Source: Cytophagales bacterium
GTDB lineage: Bacteria > Bacteroidota > Bacteroidia > Cytophagales > Thermoflexibacteraceae
Assembly: GCA_013299115.1 (NCBI GenBank)
Contig: JAAFKA010000011.1
Coordinates: 104,338-168,337, forward strand
DNA: 64,000 nucleotides
Direction of reading: 5' to 3'
Each line of letters opens with the position of its first letter. Position 1 is the stretch's first letter. The notes beneath the pieces were generated by a model. That model was not told where the DNA came from. It made no database searches and saw nothing but the letters and a program-made list of their open reading frames with translations. Below, piece by piece: positions 14,946-24,104 of this stretch. The position numbers were made by a program, and so were the translations under genes.

Positions 14946-16862
14946 TTACTCTACCAACACAATCCTCTCTTGCAGGGCTTTTTGTAGTTGCCTTACAAAA
15001 TTATTCCAAGCAGCAAAATCTTGTGGCAGCAAAGCTAAGGTATTGATTTTGATTGTTTTACGCATCAATAGCTGTTGCCCTTTGACCTCATAAGCCAGAT
15101 GAAAACCAAATTTTTCGTGTTCAAAACTTTTTGGAGTAGGCAAGGCATCAAGGGACAAATTGGGTGGAATTTGCAAAGTTAGCAAGGTTTCATTTAGCGA
15201 AGTATGGGCAAAAGCAAAAGCTGTTTGCCTTTTTTGCTCATCTATTACCTCCAATAATGGCATTGGCTCGGTGTATAAACTTAAAAATAACTCGTGATTG
15301 AGTTTTTGGCAAACTCCTTTGGTAGTAAGTTGTTGGCTCACTTGCAAACTATCTTGTTCATTTTCAATTACTTGCAAAGGAGTTAAAATTTCTTTGCTGT
15401 TTTTCTTTTGCTTGTTTATTGCTGGCTTTTGTTGGGCAAATTGTTGAGTAAGTTGTTGCAAAATTGCTTGGCGAAAATAGCCTTTTGCAGTTGTTTTTTT
15501 TGTGCCAACTAATTCATTGTCAATAAATTGCAAATCGTATGCAGTGCGTTGCAAATTAGTTGCAAAGTTGATAACAGGCACAGTTTCCAATGAAAAATCT
15601 GTTGTTCCTTTGCCTATCAAAGCCTGTTTGCCCTGAATGGCAGCAGAAGGCATACCAAAAGGCAGGTATTCTTCGGTGGCATCGGCAAAATAAATTTGGT
15701 GGTCTATATAAAAAGCTGCAACCAAATGATTGTCCACCAAAGGAACAGGCAATTCGGTGTAGAGATAGGGCAGTTGGCGTGTGCCTACCCATGCAGGATA
15801 CGCCTCCACGCCTACTGCACGTGCTAAGGTGAGCAGCAAATTTGTCATGTCTTTGCAGTCGCCGTATCTTTTTTCAAAAACAGTTTGCGGTTTTCGAGGC
15901 ACTAAACCACCCAGACCATCTTCGAAAGCAAGATAACGAATGTTTTTTTGCACCCAGCCATATAAAATATTGGCTTTTTCGTAGGTTGTGGGGGCTGTTT
16001 TGGTCAGGCTATCCGCCAAGTGTTGCAAGGTAGGCGTAAGTTGCCCCATATTTTCTTTGGTCAGCCGTTGATACCACGCATACAAAGCAGCTACATCAGG
16101 CAAAACAGGCGTAAAACTTGTAGGCGAAGTTTGTATGCCTTCAATAAACAAGACCAAATGAGGTTCATCTGCGGATTGTACGGCTGTTTGCGGTTCATTT
16201 TTGTACTTTTTTACGTTTTTGGCAGTCCATTCGTGTACGATTTCTCCGTTTTTTGGGAAAGTTTTGTAAATCAAATTCAGACTATCGCAGCCAAATAATT
16301 GGTAGTTTAGCTTGACAGTTGGCAAAGTGCTTACCGAAAATACAGATTTTTCGGTGGGAACAGTCCCATTGAAATAATAAACTCCCAATAAATGCTCGTC
16401 TTTGATTTGCTCCTGATACTGCAAAATAGTTTTTGCCCCTACGCCAATGGCAGGAAAAGTAAAAGCAAGCACTTGTTGGTCGTCAAAAAAAATGGAAGGG
16501 TGCAGCAAGTTTTTGGTTTGAAAGTCCTTGACTACCAAAGTTTTATAGCCTTTGCCTTCGGGAACTAAGGTTTTTGCCTCCACTTGCCTGATAATAGAAA
16601 ATTGCGAAAAAGGAATATGCTCTATGGCGTATTGGGCAGAATAGGGGGCAAGATGCAACAACTCTGAATAGTGCTGGGCTGTAATTTGCCATTGGTTTTG
16701 GGCATAGCCAATACGCAGATGCTTGCTTTTTTGCAAAAAAACAGCTTTTTCATCAGGGTAGCTTGCCTGCAATTTTTTGACTAATTGACTTTGGGCGGTG
16801 GCTATGTGTAGGCAAAAACAGAGAAACAAAATTGATAAAGTAACTAAAGAAAGTTTAAGCAT
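14946..16862 (-). CDS. secreted DUF3857/transglutaminase-like protein
   Basis: About 638 residues starting at MLKLSLVTLSILFLC, a signal peptide cleaved near ATAQS. The open frame runs further upstream to 17069, but that extension is AT-rich and reads through a MITE, so it is not used. The N-terminal half matches the DUF3857 pattern. The transglutaminase-like core lies at about 310-400, with the catalytic triad visible: Cys in RYGDCKD (about 336), His in DNHLVA (about 377) and Asp in FADAT (about 394). The C-terminal part is beta-rich (DUF3858-like). Such proteins are periplasmic in Bacteroidota; the substrate is unknown. Upstream runs the divergent dnaK gene. Confidence 0.85.
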   Translation of the reverse strand: MLKLSLVTLSILFLCFCLHIATAQSQLVKKLQASYPDEKAVFLQKSKHLRIGYAQNQWQITAQHYSELLHLAPYSAQYAIEHIPFSQFSIIRQVEAKTLVPEGKGYKTLVVKDFQTKNLLHPSIFFDDQQVLAFTFPAIGVGAKTILQYQEQIKDEHLLGVYYFNGTVPTEKSVFSVSTLPTVKLNYQLFGCDSLNLIYKTFPKNGEIVHEWTAKNVKKYKNEPQTAVQSADEPHLVLFIEGIQTSPTSFTPVLPDVAALYAWYQRLTKENMGQLTPTLQHLADSLTKTAPTTYEKANILYGWVQKNIRYLAFEDGLGGLVPRKPQTVFEKRYGDCKDMTNLLLTLARAVGVEAYPAWVGTRQLPYLYTELPVPLVDNHLVAAFYIDHQIYFADATEEYLPFGMPSAAIQGKQALIGKGTTDFSLETVPVINFATNLQRTAYDLQFIDNELVGTKKTTAKGYFRQAILQQLTQQFAQQKPAINKQKKNSKEILTPLQVIENEQDSLQVSQQLTTKGVCQKLNHELFLSLYTEPMPLLEVIDEQKRQTAFAFAHTSLNETLLTLQIPPNLSLDALPTPKSFEHEKFGFHLAYEVKGQQLLMRKTIKINTLALLPQDFAAWNNFVRQLQKALQERIVLVE

Positions 16863-16921
16863 TTGTAAGGAAATAACTACGTTACATTTCAAACTTGATT
16901 CCAAGTTTTTATATAAACCAA

Positions 16922-17014
16922 TAGAGTTTATGAATAAATTTTTGTTATGAGGTTTGAAAAAAGATGTCATTTTTTTGAAAAATGACATCTTTCGAAAATT
17001 ATTCATAAACTCTA
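16922..17014. mobile_element. 89-bp MITE, copy 1 (with TA duplications)
   Basis: A non-autonomous element 16924-17012 begins GAGTTTATGAATAA and ends TTATTCATAAACTC, perfect terminal inverted repeats, flanked by TA on both sides. The centre is a hairpin AGATGTCATTTTTTTGAAAA followed by its complement. It is nearly identical to the copy at 46335-46427, and its ends match those of the insertion sequence at 53424-54418. It lies in the region between the transglutaminase-like gene and dnaK. Confidence 0.85.
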
Positions 17015-17263
17015 ATAATGAACTAATGATTACATTTATTGAGCAATTTTTACACTTTTTCATTTGCAATATTTTTAGCAGCCCTGCCTTGCTTTTTTGT
17101 CATTTTCGCCCACTTTTTCGCCACTTTTCTGCCAAAAATCAACCCTACTCCCTGTCATTTTGTCATAATCATAGCTATTTTTTTGTTTAGGCACAAGGCT
17201 TGTTAAAATACATACTAAAATTAGTTTTTCTTTTGTAACAAAACAAAATAGATATACTCAATC

Positions 17264-19177
17264 ATGGGAAAAATCATAGGCATAGATTTAGGCACAACTA
17301 ACTCTTGCGTTTCAGTAATGGAGGGCAGTGAGCCTATCGTAATTGCAAACAGCGAAGGCAGACGCACCACACCTTCTATTGTTTCTTTCTTAGAAAATGG
17401 CGAAAGAAAAGTGGGCGACGCAGCCAAACGCCAAGCCATTACCAATCCAGTGAATACTGTGAGTTCTATCAAAAGATTCATGGGCAAAAAACACGCAGAC
17501 GTGAAATCTGAATTGGCTACTATCTCTTACAAAGTAGAAAGTGGTGCAAACGATACGGCTCGTGTACGCATTGGTGATAGGTTATTTACGCCTCAAGAAA
17601 TTTCGGCTATGATTTTGCAAAAAATGAAAGCCACAGCCGAAGACTTTTTGGGAACTACGGTTACAGAAGCCGTAATCACTGTACCAGCTTATTTCAACGA
17701 TGCAGAACGTCAGGCAACCAGAGAAGCAGGGCAAATTGCAGGTTTGGAGGTAAAAAGAATTATCAACGAGCCTACCGCAGCAGCTTTGGCTTACGGACTC
17801 GACAAGAAAAATAAAGATATGTGTATTGCCGTTTTCGACTTAGGCGGTGGTACATTTGACGTTTCTATCCTCGAATTGGGCGATGGCGTATTTGAAGTAA
17901 AATCAACCGATGGCGACATTCACTTAGGCGGTGATGACTTCGACCAAGTGATTATCAACTGGTTGGCAGAGGAGTTTATGAAAGACGAAAGCATAGACCT
18001 TCGCAAAGACCCAATGGCATTGCAAAGACTAAAAGAGGCTGCCGAAAAAGCAAAAATTGAATTGTCGAGTTCACAAAACACAGACATCAATTTGCCTTAC
18101 ATCATGCCTGTTAATGGTATTCCAAAACACTTGGTTCGCAATCTTTCACGTTCAAAATTCGAACAGTTGGCAGATTCGTTGATTCAACGCACTTTGGAGC
18201 CTTGCAAAAGAGCCTTGAAAAACGCAAACATCAATTTGAGCCAAATAGACGAAGTAATTTTGGTAGGTGGCTCTACGCGTATTCCACGCATACAAGAAGA
18301 AGTAGAAAAATTCTTTGGTAAAAAACCCTCAAAAGGCGTAAACCCTGACGAAGTAGTAGCTGTTGGTGCTGCCATTCAAGGTGGTGTTTTGACGGGCGAA
18401 GTGAAAGATGTTGTGTTACTTGACGTTATTCCTTTGTCTTTGGGTATAGAAACTTTGGGCGGTGTTTGCACCAAATTGATAGAGTCTAACACGACTATTC
18501 CAACCAAAAAGTCGCAAATATTCTCTACCGCAGCCGACAATCAGCCTTCCGTAGAAATTCACGTCTTGCAAGGCGAAAGAACTTTGGCAAAAGACAACCG
18601 TACCATTGGTAGATTCAACCTCGATGGCATACCGCCAGCCCCAAGAGGTGTGCCACAAGTAGAAGTGATTTTTGACGTGGACGCAAACGGTATCTTAAAT
18701 GTATCGGCAGTGGACAAAGGCACAGGCAAACAACAAAAAATCCGTATTGAGGCTTCTTCGGGCTTGACAGATGCCGAAATTCAACGCATGAGAAATGAGG
18801 CGAAAGCAAATGAGGCAACCGACAAGGCAGAGAAAGACAAAATTGAAAAGTTGAACCAAGCCGACTCGTTGATTTTCTCTACTGAAAAACAGTTGAAAGA
18901 ATATGGTGAAAAATTGACACCTGCCAATAAGTCAGCCATAGAAAATGCCCTTAAAGAGTTGCACATGGCTCACGCAAGCAAAGACATAGACGGCATCACA
19001 GCAGCTATGGACAAGCTCAATGCAGCATGGCAGGCAGCTTCGCAAGACTTGTATAATGCAAGTGGTGCAGATTCTGAAAGTGCAGGTGCAAGTGGAGCTA
19101 CTAACGGCAGTGCCAATGGCAACGCAAACGCCAATTCGGAATATACAGATGTAGATTACGAAGAAGTGAAAAAATAA
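17264..19177 (+). CDS. dnaK: chaperone DnaK (Hsp70)
   Basis: A 637-residue Hsp70. The nucleotide-binding domain (1 to about 385) starts [17 protein letters not shown] and contains [29 protein letters not shown] and the phosphate-2 loop [15 protein letters not shown], then [11 protein letters not shown]. The interdomain linker [16 protein letters not shown] leads into the substrate-binding domain (about 390-505) and a helical lid (about 510-605). It has an Ala/Gly/Asn-rich tail ending [11 protein letters not shown]. Length and motifs are normal for bacterial DnaK. DnaK binds exposed hydrophobic segments and cycles with DnaJ and GrpE, whose genes are not adjacent. It appears monocistronic, with a hairpin terminator just downstream. 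Confidence 0.97.
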   Translation: MGKIIGIDLGTTNSCVSVMEGSEPIVIANSEGRRTTPSIVSFLENGERKVGDAAKRQAITNPVNTVSSIKRFMGKKHADVKSELATISYKVESGANDTARVRIGDRLFTPQEISAMILQKMKATAEDFLGTTVTEAVITVPAYFNDAERQATREAGQIAGLEVKRIINEPTAAALAYGLDKKNKDMCIAVFDLGGGTFDVSILELGDGVFEVKSTDGDIHLGGDDFDQVIINWLAEEFMKDESIDLRKDPMALQRLKEAAEKAKIELSSSQNTDINLPYIMPVNGIPKHLVRNLSRSKFEQLADSLIQRTLEPCKRALKNANINLSQIDEVILVGGSTRIPRIQEEVEKFFGKKPSKGVNPDEVVAVGAAIQGGVLTGEVKDVVLLDVIPLSLGIETLGGVCTKLIESNTTIPTKKSQIFSTAADNQPSVEIHVLQGERTLAKDNRTIGRFNLDGIPPAPRGVPQVEVIFDVDANGILNVSAVDKGTGKQQKIRIEASSGLTDAEIQRMRNEAKANEATDKAEKDKIEKLNQADSLIFSTEKQLKEYGEKLTPANKSAIENALKELHMAHASKDIDGITAAMDKLNAAWQAASQDLYNASGADSESAGASGATNGSANGNANANSEYTDVDYEEVKK

Positions 19178-19194
19178 AGAGCTGTAGAAATTAT

Positions 19195-19231
19195 AAAAAA
19201 GATGGCATCTTGCAAAAGATGTCATTTTTTT
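19195..19231 (+). terminator. rho-independent terminator after dnaK
   Basis: ATGGCATC (19202-19209) pairs with GATGTCAT (19218-19225), extended by an A-run upstream and a T-run immediately after. It starts about 20 bp past the dnaK stop codon. Confidence 0.75.
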
Positions 19232-19273
19232 ATGTCTTTATTATTTTAATGTAAATTGCGTAGTATTGCTGTA

Positions 19274-19388
19274 GTGTGGACTTTAGTCCACACATGACTT
19301 AATAAAAGCTTATAAATTTCGTTTTTATAGAAAAGACAGCAGAAAACACCACTTTGCCCAGTCAAAATGTGTGGGCTGAAGCCCACAC
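19274..19388. repeat. two copies of the GTGNGGACT palindrome family
   Basis: GTGTGGACTTTAGTCCACAC (19274-19293) and a second, GTGTGGGCT pairing with AGCCCACAC (19369-19388), are short near-perfect palindromes in the gap between convergent dnaK and mazF. They share the GTAGTGYGGACT...AGTCCRCAC layout with copies at 13557 and 41076. Confidence 0.75.
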
Positions 19389-19414
19389 TACAATTATACG
19401 CAACTTACATTATT

Positions 19415-19741
19415 TTAGTCGACAAATGCTTCTTTGATAACGGCTTTCACTTTTTCTATTGTTTCATCATCTATGTTACCAATAGTTTTGGTTACTCGAC
19501 TTTGGTCTATGGTACGAATTTGGTCTATCACTATCCAATTAAGTTGCCCTTCCAAATCAAAGCTGACTCTTGTTGGATAGTTTTTTGATTGCGAAGTAAT
19601 TGGACAAATAACAAGCGTAGCCAAGTGTCTATTCATTTCATTTGGCGAAACAACTAAGCAGGGTCGTGTTTTCTTGATTTCACTGCCAACTGTTGGGTCT
19701 AAATTCACAATAACAATGTCATATTGCAAGTAGGTTTCCAT
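19415..19741 (-). CDS. mazF: MazF/PemK-family endoribonuclease toxin
   Basis: A 108-residue toxin of the type II MazF/PemK family. It starts QYDIVIVNLDPTVGSEIKKTRPCLVVSPNEMN, the conserved DPTxGSEIxKTRPxLVVS beta-strands that form the active site. VICPITSQ follows, and the C-terminal part contains WIVIDQIRTIDQSRVTK. MazF toxins cleave mRNA at short sequence-specific sites when freed from their antitoxin. The start ATG lies 3 nt after the stop codon of the partner gene, so the two form an operon. Length and motifs appear intact. Confidence 0.93.
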   Translation of the reverse strand: METYLQYDIVIVNLDPTVGSEIKKTRPCLVVSPNEMNRHLATLVICPITSQSKNYPTRVSFDLEGQLNWIVIDQIRTIDQSRVTKTIGNIDDETIEKVKAVIKEAFVD

Positions 19742-19744
19742 ATT

Positions 19745-19981
19745 TTAGTCCCAGTTTTCGTCATTTAAAACACTGTCTATCAGCAACTTGTCATCACCGT
19801 TGCGGTGCATCTCTGCAAAGGCTTCCTCCCAGTTTTTACGAGGTTCGTTAATTGGTTTGAGCATAATACAATCATTCGCTAAAACAAGGTCTAACTTGTC
19901 TGTGATATGATATTTTTCCAAAAGGGTTTTACTTAGTCGTATGCCTTTTGAGTTGCCAATTTGTATGACTGAAACTTGCAT
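19745..19981 (-). CDS. mazE: MazE/AbrB-type antitoxin
   Basis: A 78-residue antitoxin. The N-terminal half is a swapped-hairpin AbrB/MazE DNA-binding fold: VIQIGNSKGIRLSKTLLEKY, then LDLVLANDCIMLKPI. The C-terminal half is acidic and probably disordered (NWEEAFAEMHRNGDD...NDENWD), the part that in MazE wraps over and neutralises MazF. It is the first gene of the two-gene operon, as is usual, and would autoregulate its promoter together with the toxin. Confidence 0.9.
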   Translation of the reverse strand: MQVSVIQIGNSKGIRLSKTLLEKYHITDKLDLVLANDCIMLKPINEPRKNWEEAFAEMHRNGDDKLLIDSVLNDENWD

Positions 19982-20067
19982 AGTATTTTTATTAGTTTTT
20001 TGTAGTTACAACGTAATTACATTTATTTTGGTTTCAATCCTTGCGTTTTTTATAGCACGGTACTCAT

Positions 20068-20093
20068 CACACGCTAAAGCGTATGCTACATTC
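20068..20093. repeat. ACGCTAAAGCGT dispersed palindrome, copy 1
   Basis: CACACGCTAAAGCGTATG followed by CTACATTC. The same 26-bp unit recurs at 28798-28822 (inverted), 29209-29234, 29241-29266 (one base changed), 37591-37613 (inverted), 37629-37654 and 45269-45290. All copies are intergenic. Confidence 0.85.
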
Positions 20094-20175
20094 ACACTAC
20101 GCAATCATCTTATTTAGACTATTTCTAAATTACTATCAATATGATAAAAGTCATTTTTTTTTGGCATTTGCTTGT

Positions 20176-20183
20176 TAATTTTG
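20176..20183 (+). promoter_or_regulatory. -7 box of the hemA promoter
   Basis: TAATTTTG matches the Bacteroidota -7 element TAnnTTTG and ends 22 bp before the hemA ATG. A TTG-containing upstream element is not at the ideal spacing, so only the -7 box is claimed. Confidence 0.5.
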
Positions 20184-20205
20184 CAATAGAAACAGCACCG
20201 AAAAT

Positions 20206-21480
20206 ATGAACCTGCATTTAAAGGCACTAAGCATTTCTTACAAAACAGCCCCCGTAGCTATTCGTGAACAAATAGCCTTAGACGAAGCAAGTAGTCGTAG
20301 ATTCTTGACCAAAATCAAAGAAGTATTGGGGATTAGTGAGGCATTGGTTATTTCTACTTGCAACCGTACAGAAATCTATTATTTGTCAGACAACGACGAA
20401 ACTTCCAATTTGATAGGGTTGTTGGCAGTAGAAAAATGTTTGTTAGACTTGCCACAATTAGCAAGTTATTTTGTGCCTGTTTTAGTCCATGACGAAGCTG
20501 TTTTGCGGTTGTTTCGTGTTTGCATTGGCTTAGAGTCGCAAGTAGTTGGCGATATTCAAATAATCAATCAGGCAAAACAAGCCTACCAATGGGCAGCAGA
20601 CGAAGGTATGGCAGGAGCTTTTTTGCACCGATTGATGCACGCCATTTTCTTTACTAACAAAAAAGTAGTGCAGGAAACATCTTTTAAAGATGGAGCAGCT
20701 TCGGTTTCTTACGCCACTGTAGAGTTGATAGAAGAATTGGCAGCAAACCTCCAAAAACCAAGTATTTTGCTCATAGGTGCAGGCGAAATAGGAGCAGATG
20801 TAGCCCGAAACCTCAAAAACTCTGCACATCAGCCCCAAATTACAGTCCTTAACCGAACTTATGCCAAAGCAGCCGAATTAGCCCAAGCGTGCAATTTTCA
20901 ATTAGCAAACTACGACAATTTGTGGGAGGCAATCGCAGTAGCCGACATAGTGGTTTGCTCGGTGCAAAAAGAAACGCCATTGATTAATCTTGCAGCCTTG
21001 CAAATGCACAATAACCTTACGTTCAAATACTTCATAGACCTTGCTGTGCCACGCAGCATAGCCCCCGATGTAGAAGATTTATCAGGTGTGGTGCTTTACA
21101 ACATAGACACCATTAACAACAGAGCAAATGCTGCCTTACAAAAAAGATTGGCTGCCATACCACAAGCAGAAAGTATTATTTTGCAGGCTGCGGAGGATTT
21201 TCAAGATTGGAGTCGGGAGATGATGGTTTCGCCTGTGATTAACAAACTAAAAAATGCCTTAGAACAAATCAGACAAGAAGAATTTGCTCGTTTTGCCAAA
21301 CAATTAGATGCTGATGAAACCGAAAAATTTGACCGAATGACCAAAAGTATGATGCAAAAAGTCATCAAATTGCCTGTTCTCCAACTCAAAGCAGCTTGCA
21401 AAAGAGGGGAAGCAGAAACTTTGGTGGATATTCTTAATGATTTATTCGATTTGGAAAAGTACAAAGAAACTGTAAAATAA
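20206..21480 (+). CDS. hemA: glutamyl-tRNA reductase
   Basis: A 424-residue enzyme that reduces glutamyl-tRNA to glutamate-1-semialdehyde with NADPH, the first committed step of C5 tetrapyrrole synthesis. The catalytic domain contains SYKTAPVAIRE and ISTCNRTEIYY, whose Cys (residue 52) is the nucleophile. GLESQVVGDIQI is the conserved linker to the NADPH domain with ILLIGAGEIGADVARNL. The C-terminal dimerisation helices end in LKAACKRGEAETLVDILNDLF. Length and motifs are normal. It appears to be a single gene with its own -7 box; no other heme genes are nearby. Confidence 0.96.
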   Translation: MNLHLKALSISYKTAPVAIREQIALDEASSRRFLTKIKEVLGISEALVISTCNRTEIYYLSDNDETSNLIGLLAVEKCLLDLPQLASYFVPVLVHDEAVLRLFRVCIGLESQVVGDIQIINQAKQAYQWAADEGMAGAFLHRLMHAIFFTNKKVVQETSFKDGAASVSYATVELIEELAANLQKPSILLIGAGEIGADVARNLKNSAHQPQITVLNRTYAKAAELAQACNFQLANYDNLWEAIAVADIVVCSVQKETPLINLAALQMHNNLTFKYFIDLAVPRSIAPDVEDLSGVVLYNIDTINNRANAALQKRLAAIPQAESIILQAAEDFQDWSREMMVSPVINKLKNALEQIRQEEFARFAKQLDADETEKFDRMTKSMMQKVIKLPVLQLKAACKRGEAETLVDILNDLFDLEKYKETVK

Positions 21481-21537
21481 ACTGTAAAATAAAAAATATA
21501 ACCTCTATTAAAATAAAAAAGTCTTAAAAAAAATTAC

Positions 21538-21545
21538 TAACTTTG
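21538..21545 (+). promoter_or_regulatory. -7 box before the Rpn-family gene
   Basis: TAACTTTG at 30 bp before the start codon at 21576 fits the Bacteroidota -7 element TAnnTTTG. Confidence 0.5.
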
Positions 21546-21575
21546 TAACAGAACAAAAATGCAGGTAAACTCAAA

Positions 21576-22460
21576 ATGAGCAAAGTTAATCCTAAAATAG
21601 ATTTAGTTTTAAAAAAACTCTTTGGCTCAGAGGAGAATAATGATATTCTTTTGTCTTTAATCAATTCGATTTTACCTTTTGAACAACAAATAGCTAAAAT
21701 TACTCTCAAAAATCCTTACAATGTATCGGACTATGCCGAGGGCAAATTATCTATTTTAGACATCAAGGCAGAAGGCGAAGATGGGAGATTATTCGATGTA
21801 GAAATGCAGATAAGAGGAAGTAAATACTATGGAAAAAGGGCTTTGTTCTATTGGGCAAAAATTTTTGGCTCCCACTTAGATTATGTACTTGACGAAAATC
21901 AAGACATTGACAATACCCTTGAAGTAGGATATTCAGATTTAAAAAAATGTGTTGTAATTAGTTTTATGGATTTCAATTTCTTTGATGACCAAGCCTATCA
22001 TCGTTTTTATACGCTTAAAGATGGCAAAACCAATGAGCAGCATAAAGATTTAGACTATTTAGATTTGTATTTTATTGAATTGAAAAAATATAAAGGCAAA
22101 CTTGCCAACATAAAAACAACTTTGGAGAGATGGATAACTTTTTTAAATAATGCCCATAAGTATGACAATAAAAAATTACCCAAAGAATTGGCAGAGATTA
22201 AGGAAATACGTAAAGCAGGTCAAAAACTTGATGCGATGTCCTTAGACCAACAAGAAAGACGATATTATGATGCCCAACAAAAATTTTGGCTTGACCAAAA
22301 TACGCTGATGAAAGAAGCAATAGAACAGGCAATAGAACAAACAGAGTCAAAAAGGAATATTGAGATTGCTAAAAGCCTCTTAGCTACTGCCCTTTTAGAT
22401 GAAGAAATTGCAAAACACACAGGTTTGACAGTTGAACAGATAAAACAACTGCGTAAGTAA
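21576..22460 (+). CDS. Rpn-family recombination-promoting nuclease / PD-(D/E)XK transposase-like protein
   Basis: A 294-residue protein of the Rpn family. It opens KIDLVLKKLFGSEENNDILLSLINSILP, the family's conserved start. The nuclease core is LSILDIKAEGEDGRLFDVEMQIRG, where Asp and E-x-Q form the PD-(D/E)XK-like active site. YYGKRALFYWAKIFGSHL follows. The C-terminus (AKSLLATALLDEEIAKHTGLTVEQIKQL) is the usual helical tail with a phage-like HTH motif. Members cut DNA non-specifically and are often linked to mobile elements. Two relatives lie at 50931-51758 and 52552-53397 in this window. Confidence 0.88.
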   Translation: MSKVNPKIDLVLKKLFGSEENNDILLSLINSILPFEQQIAKITLKNPYNVSDYAEGKLSILDIKAEGEDGRLFDVEMQIRGSKYYGKRALFYWAKIFGSHLDYVLDENQDIDNTLEVGYSDLKKCVVISFMDFNFFDDQAYHRFYTLKDGKTNEQHKDLDYLDLYFIELKKYKGKLANIKTTLERWITFLNNAHKYDNKKLPKELAEIKEIRKAGQKLDAMSLDQQERRYYDAQQKFWLDQNTLMKEAIEQAIEQTESKRNIEIAKSLLATALLDEEIAKHTGLTVEQIKQLRK

Positions 22461-22533
22461 ACGAAATAAAACAAGAACTAATATAGACTTGGCATAAGGT
22501 ACTATTGAAGTTCCAACATTTAAAACCAATTTC

Positions 22534-22968
22534 ATGGCAGATTTAAAAAACTATTATACCTTAGTCGAGGAGATTATTCAAGAACTTGGAGTCGACCCTG
22601 TTACGTGCAGGGGCGAGGAAGAAGGGCAGTGGAACTTACAAAAAGGCTCCGTACCTGTGTGGATAGACGTTTTTTATGATGAAAATAACTCAACTTCTTA
22701 TGTGCAGGTCATGGCACCCATCACCGAACTACCTCCCACTAACCGCGAAGCATTTTTTGAAGAAGTATTAGAAATAGGACACGACTTGTTTGGTGTAGCC
22801 TTTACAAAATATGAAAACTGGTTGTATCTCAAATCCATAAGAGAAACCGAAGGATTGGATAAAAGTGAAATGCGAGCTACCATGAACCGAATAGGCACAT
22901 ATTCAGAGGACTATGAGGCACATTTCAAAAAATATTTTGGTGGCAAAGCCCCCGAAGAAATTGTATAA
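22534..22968 (+). CDS. YbjN-like small cytoplasmic protein
   Basis: A 144-residue protein without signal or membrane segment. The alternation of strands and helices (PVWIDVFYDENNSTSYVQVMAPITELP, then AFFEEVLEIGHDLFGVAFTKYENWLYLKS) resembles the YbjN / type III secretion chaperone-like fold found widely in bacteria with unclear function. The C-terminal helix contains MRATMNRIGTYSEDYEAHF. It follows the Rpn gene by 73 bp and is closed by a strong terminator hairpin, so it may be cotranscribed with Rpn. No catalytic residues are obvious. Confidence 0.55.
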   Translation: MADLKNYYTLVEEIIQELGVDPVTCRGEEEGQWNLQKGSVPVWIDVFYDENNSTSYVQVMAPITELPPTNREAFFEEVLEIGHDLFGVAFTKYENWLYLKSIRETEGLDKSEMRATMNRIGTYSEDYEAHFKKYFGGKAPEEIV

Positions 22969-22981
22969 ATTGAAAACCAAT

Positions 22982-23008
22982 TATCGGACACTTTTGAAGT
23001 GTCCGATA
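22982..23008 (+). terminator. terminator hairpin, CGGACACTT family
   Basis: TATCGGACACTT (22982-22993) pairs perfectly with AAGTGTCCGATA (22997-23008) around a TTG loop, followed by a short T-run. The same motif occurs at 35027-35052 and, slightly altered, at 36573-36605, each time after a gene. Confidence 0.7.
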
Positions 23009-23027
23009 GATTTTTCTCTTATTTATC

Positions 23028-24104
23028 ATGCAACATTGTAATTTTTTACTCATTGGGCAAGGGTTAGCAGGTAGCACCCTTGCCCTTTGTTTGGTGGCTC
23101 AAGGACAAAAAGTACAAGTAATAGACAATTTAGATACCAACAGTGCTTCGCGTGTGGCTGCGGGTTTGTTTAACCCCATTACAGGCAATCAGTTTGTAAA
23201 AACGTGGCAAGCTGATGTAATATTTCCTGCTTTATTCAATTTTTATACAAAAGCAGAACAAACTTTACAACACCGTTTTTTCTTTCCTTTGCCCCTCTAC
23301 AAACCCTTAGACTCCATAGAAAAACAAAATGCTTGGTTGGCAGAAAGTTCAGACCCTTCTTATGCCTTGTATGTAGATACGCAAAATCCCTCTGACCAAT
23401 ACAACCAAACGGTGTTTAACGAATTTGGTGGTATTACCCTCAAACAAACAGGCTACCTGAATGTAAAAGAATATGTAGAGGCTACTACCCGTTATTTGCA
23501 AGCCCAATCTATTTTTGAAAATTCAAAATTTATTGAAAATGAGGTGGTTATAAAAGATAATAAAGTTCACTATCGCCAGTATGTAGCCGACCACCTAATT
23601 TTTTGCGGTGGTTACAAAGATGCCAATAGTCGACTTTGGAGTTGGTTACCTTTTAGTCCTGCGAAAGGAGATATTTTATTTGTCGATTTTGAGCAAGGCA
23701 GCTATGAGCATATTATCAACAGAGGTTGTTGGATTTTGCCTATGGCTGCGGGCTATTATAAAGTGGGTTCTACTTACCACTGGGACGAATTTAACGAAAT
23801 TCCAACTGAAAGAGCACGTAAGGAATTAACAGAAAAATTAGATAAATTAAGTAGATTGCCCTACCAAATTCGCCAGCAAGTAGCAGGTGTAAGACCTTCC
23901 TCATCAGATAGAAAACCATTCATTGGGCAACACCCCGCCTATAAACAATATTGGTTGTTCAATGGTTTTGGCACAAAAGGAGTTTCGTTAGTGCCTTACT
24001 ATGCCCAACAATTTGCTGCTGCTTTGGTGGGCAAAGGAGCAATAGAGCCAATTGTCAATGTGGCGAGGTCTTACAAAAAGTATGGTTTATCAAAATCTTT
24101 TTAA
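23028..24104 (+). CDS. FAD-dependent oxidoreductase (DAO family)
   Basis: A 358-residue flavoprotein of the D-amino-acid-oxidase-like superfamily. The dinucleotide-binding motif is at the N-terminus (LLIGQGLAGSTLALCLVAQG). A conserved SRVAAGLFNPITGNQFVKTW follows at about residue 50. VAGVRPSSSDRKPFIG near 290 and WLFNGFGTKGVSLVPYYAQ near 315 are the FAD-closing motifs of this superfamily. The substrate is not predictable from sequence; relatives include glycine oxidase and MnmC-like proteins. Its last 15 bp overlap the end of the convergent lhgO-like gene. Confidence 0.8.
   Translation: MQHCNFLLIGQGLAGSTLALCLVAQGQKVQVIDNLDTNSASRVAAGLFNPITGNQFVKTWQADVIFPALFNFYTKAEQTLQHRFFFPLPLYKPLDSIEKQNAWLAESSDPSYALYVDTQNPSDQYNQTVFNEFGGITLKQTGYLNVKEYVEATTRYLQAQSIFENSKFIENEVVIKDNKVHYRQYVADHLIFCGGYKDANSRLWSWLPFSPAKGDILFVDFEQGSYEHIINRGCWILPMAAGYYKVGSTYHWDEFNEIPTERARKELTEKLDKLSRLPYQIRQQVAGVRPSSSDRKPFIGQHPAYKQYWLFNGFGTKGVSLVPYYAQQFAAALVGKGAIEPIVNVARSYKKYGLSKSF

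Noticed and set aside
16863..17069. N-terminal extension of the transglutaminase-like protein
   Set aside because: The extension reads through the MITE and AT-rich sequence; a clean signal peptide starts at 16862.
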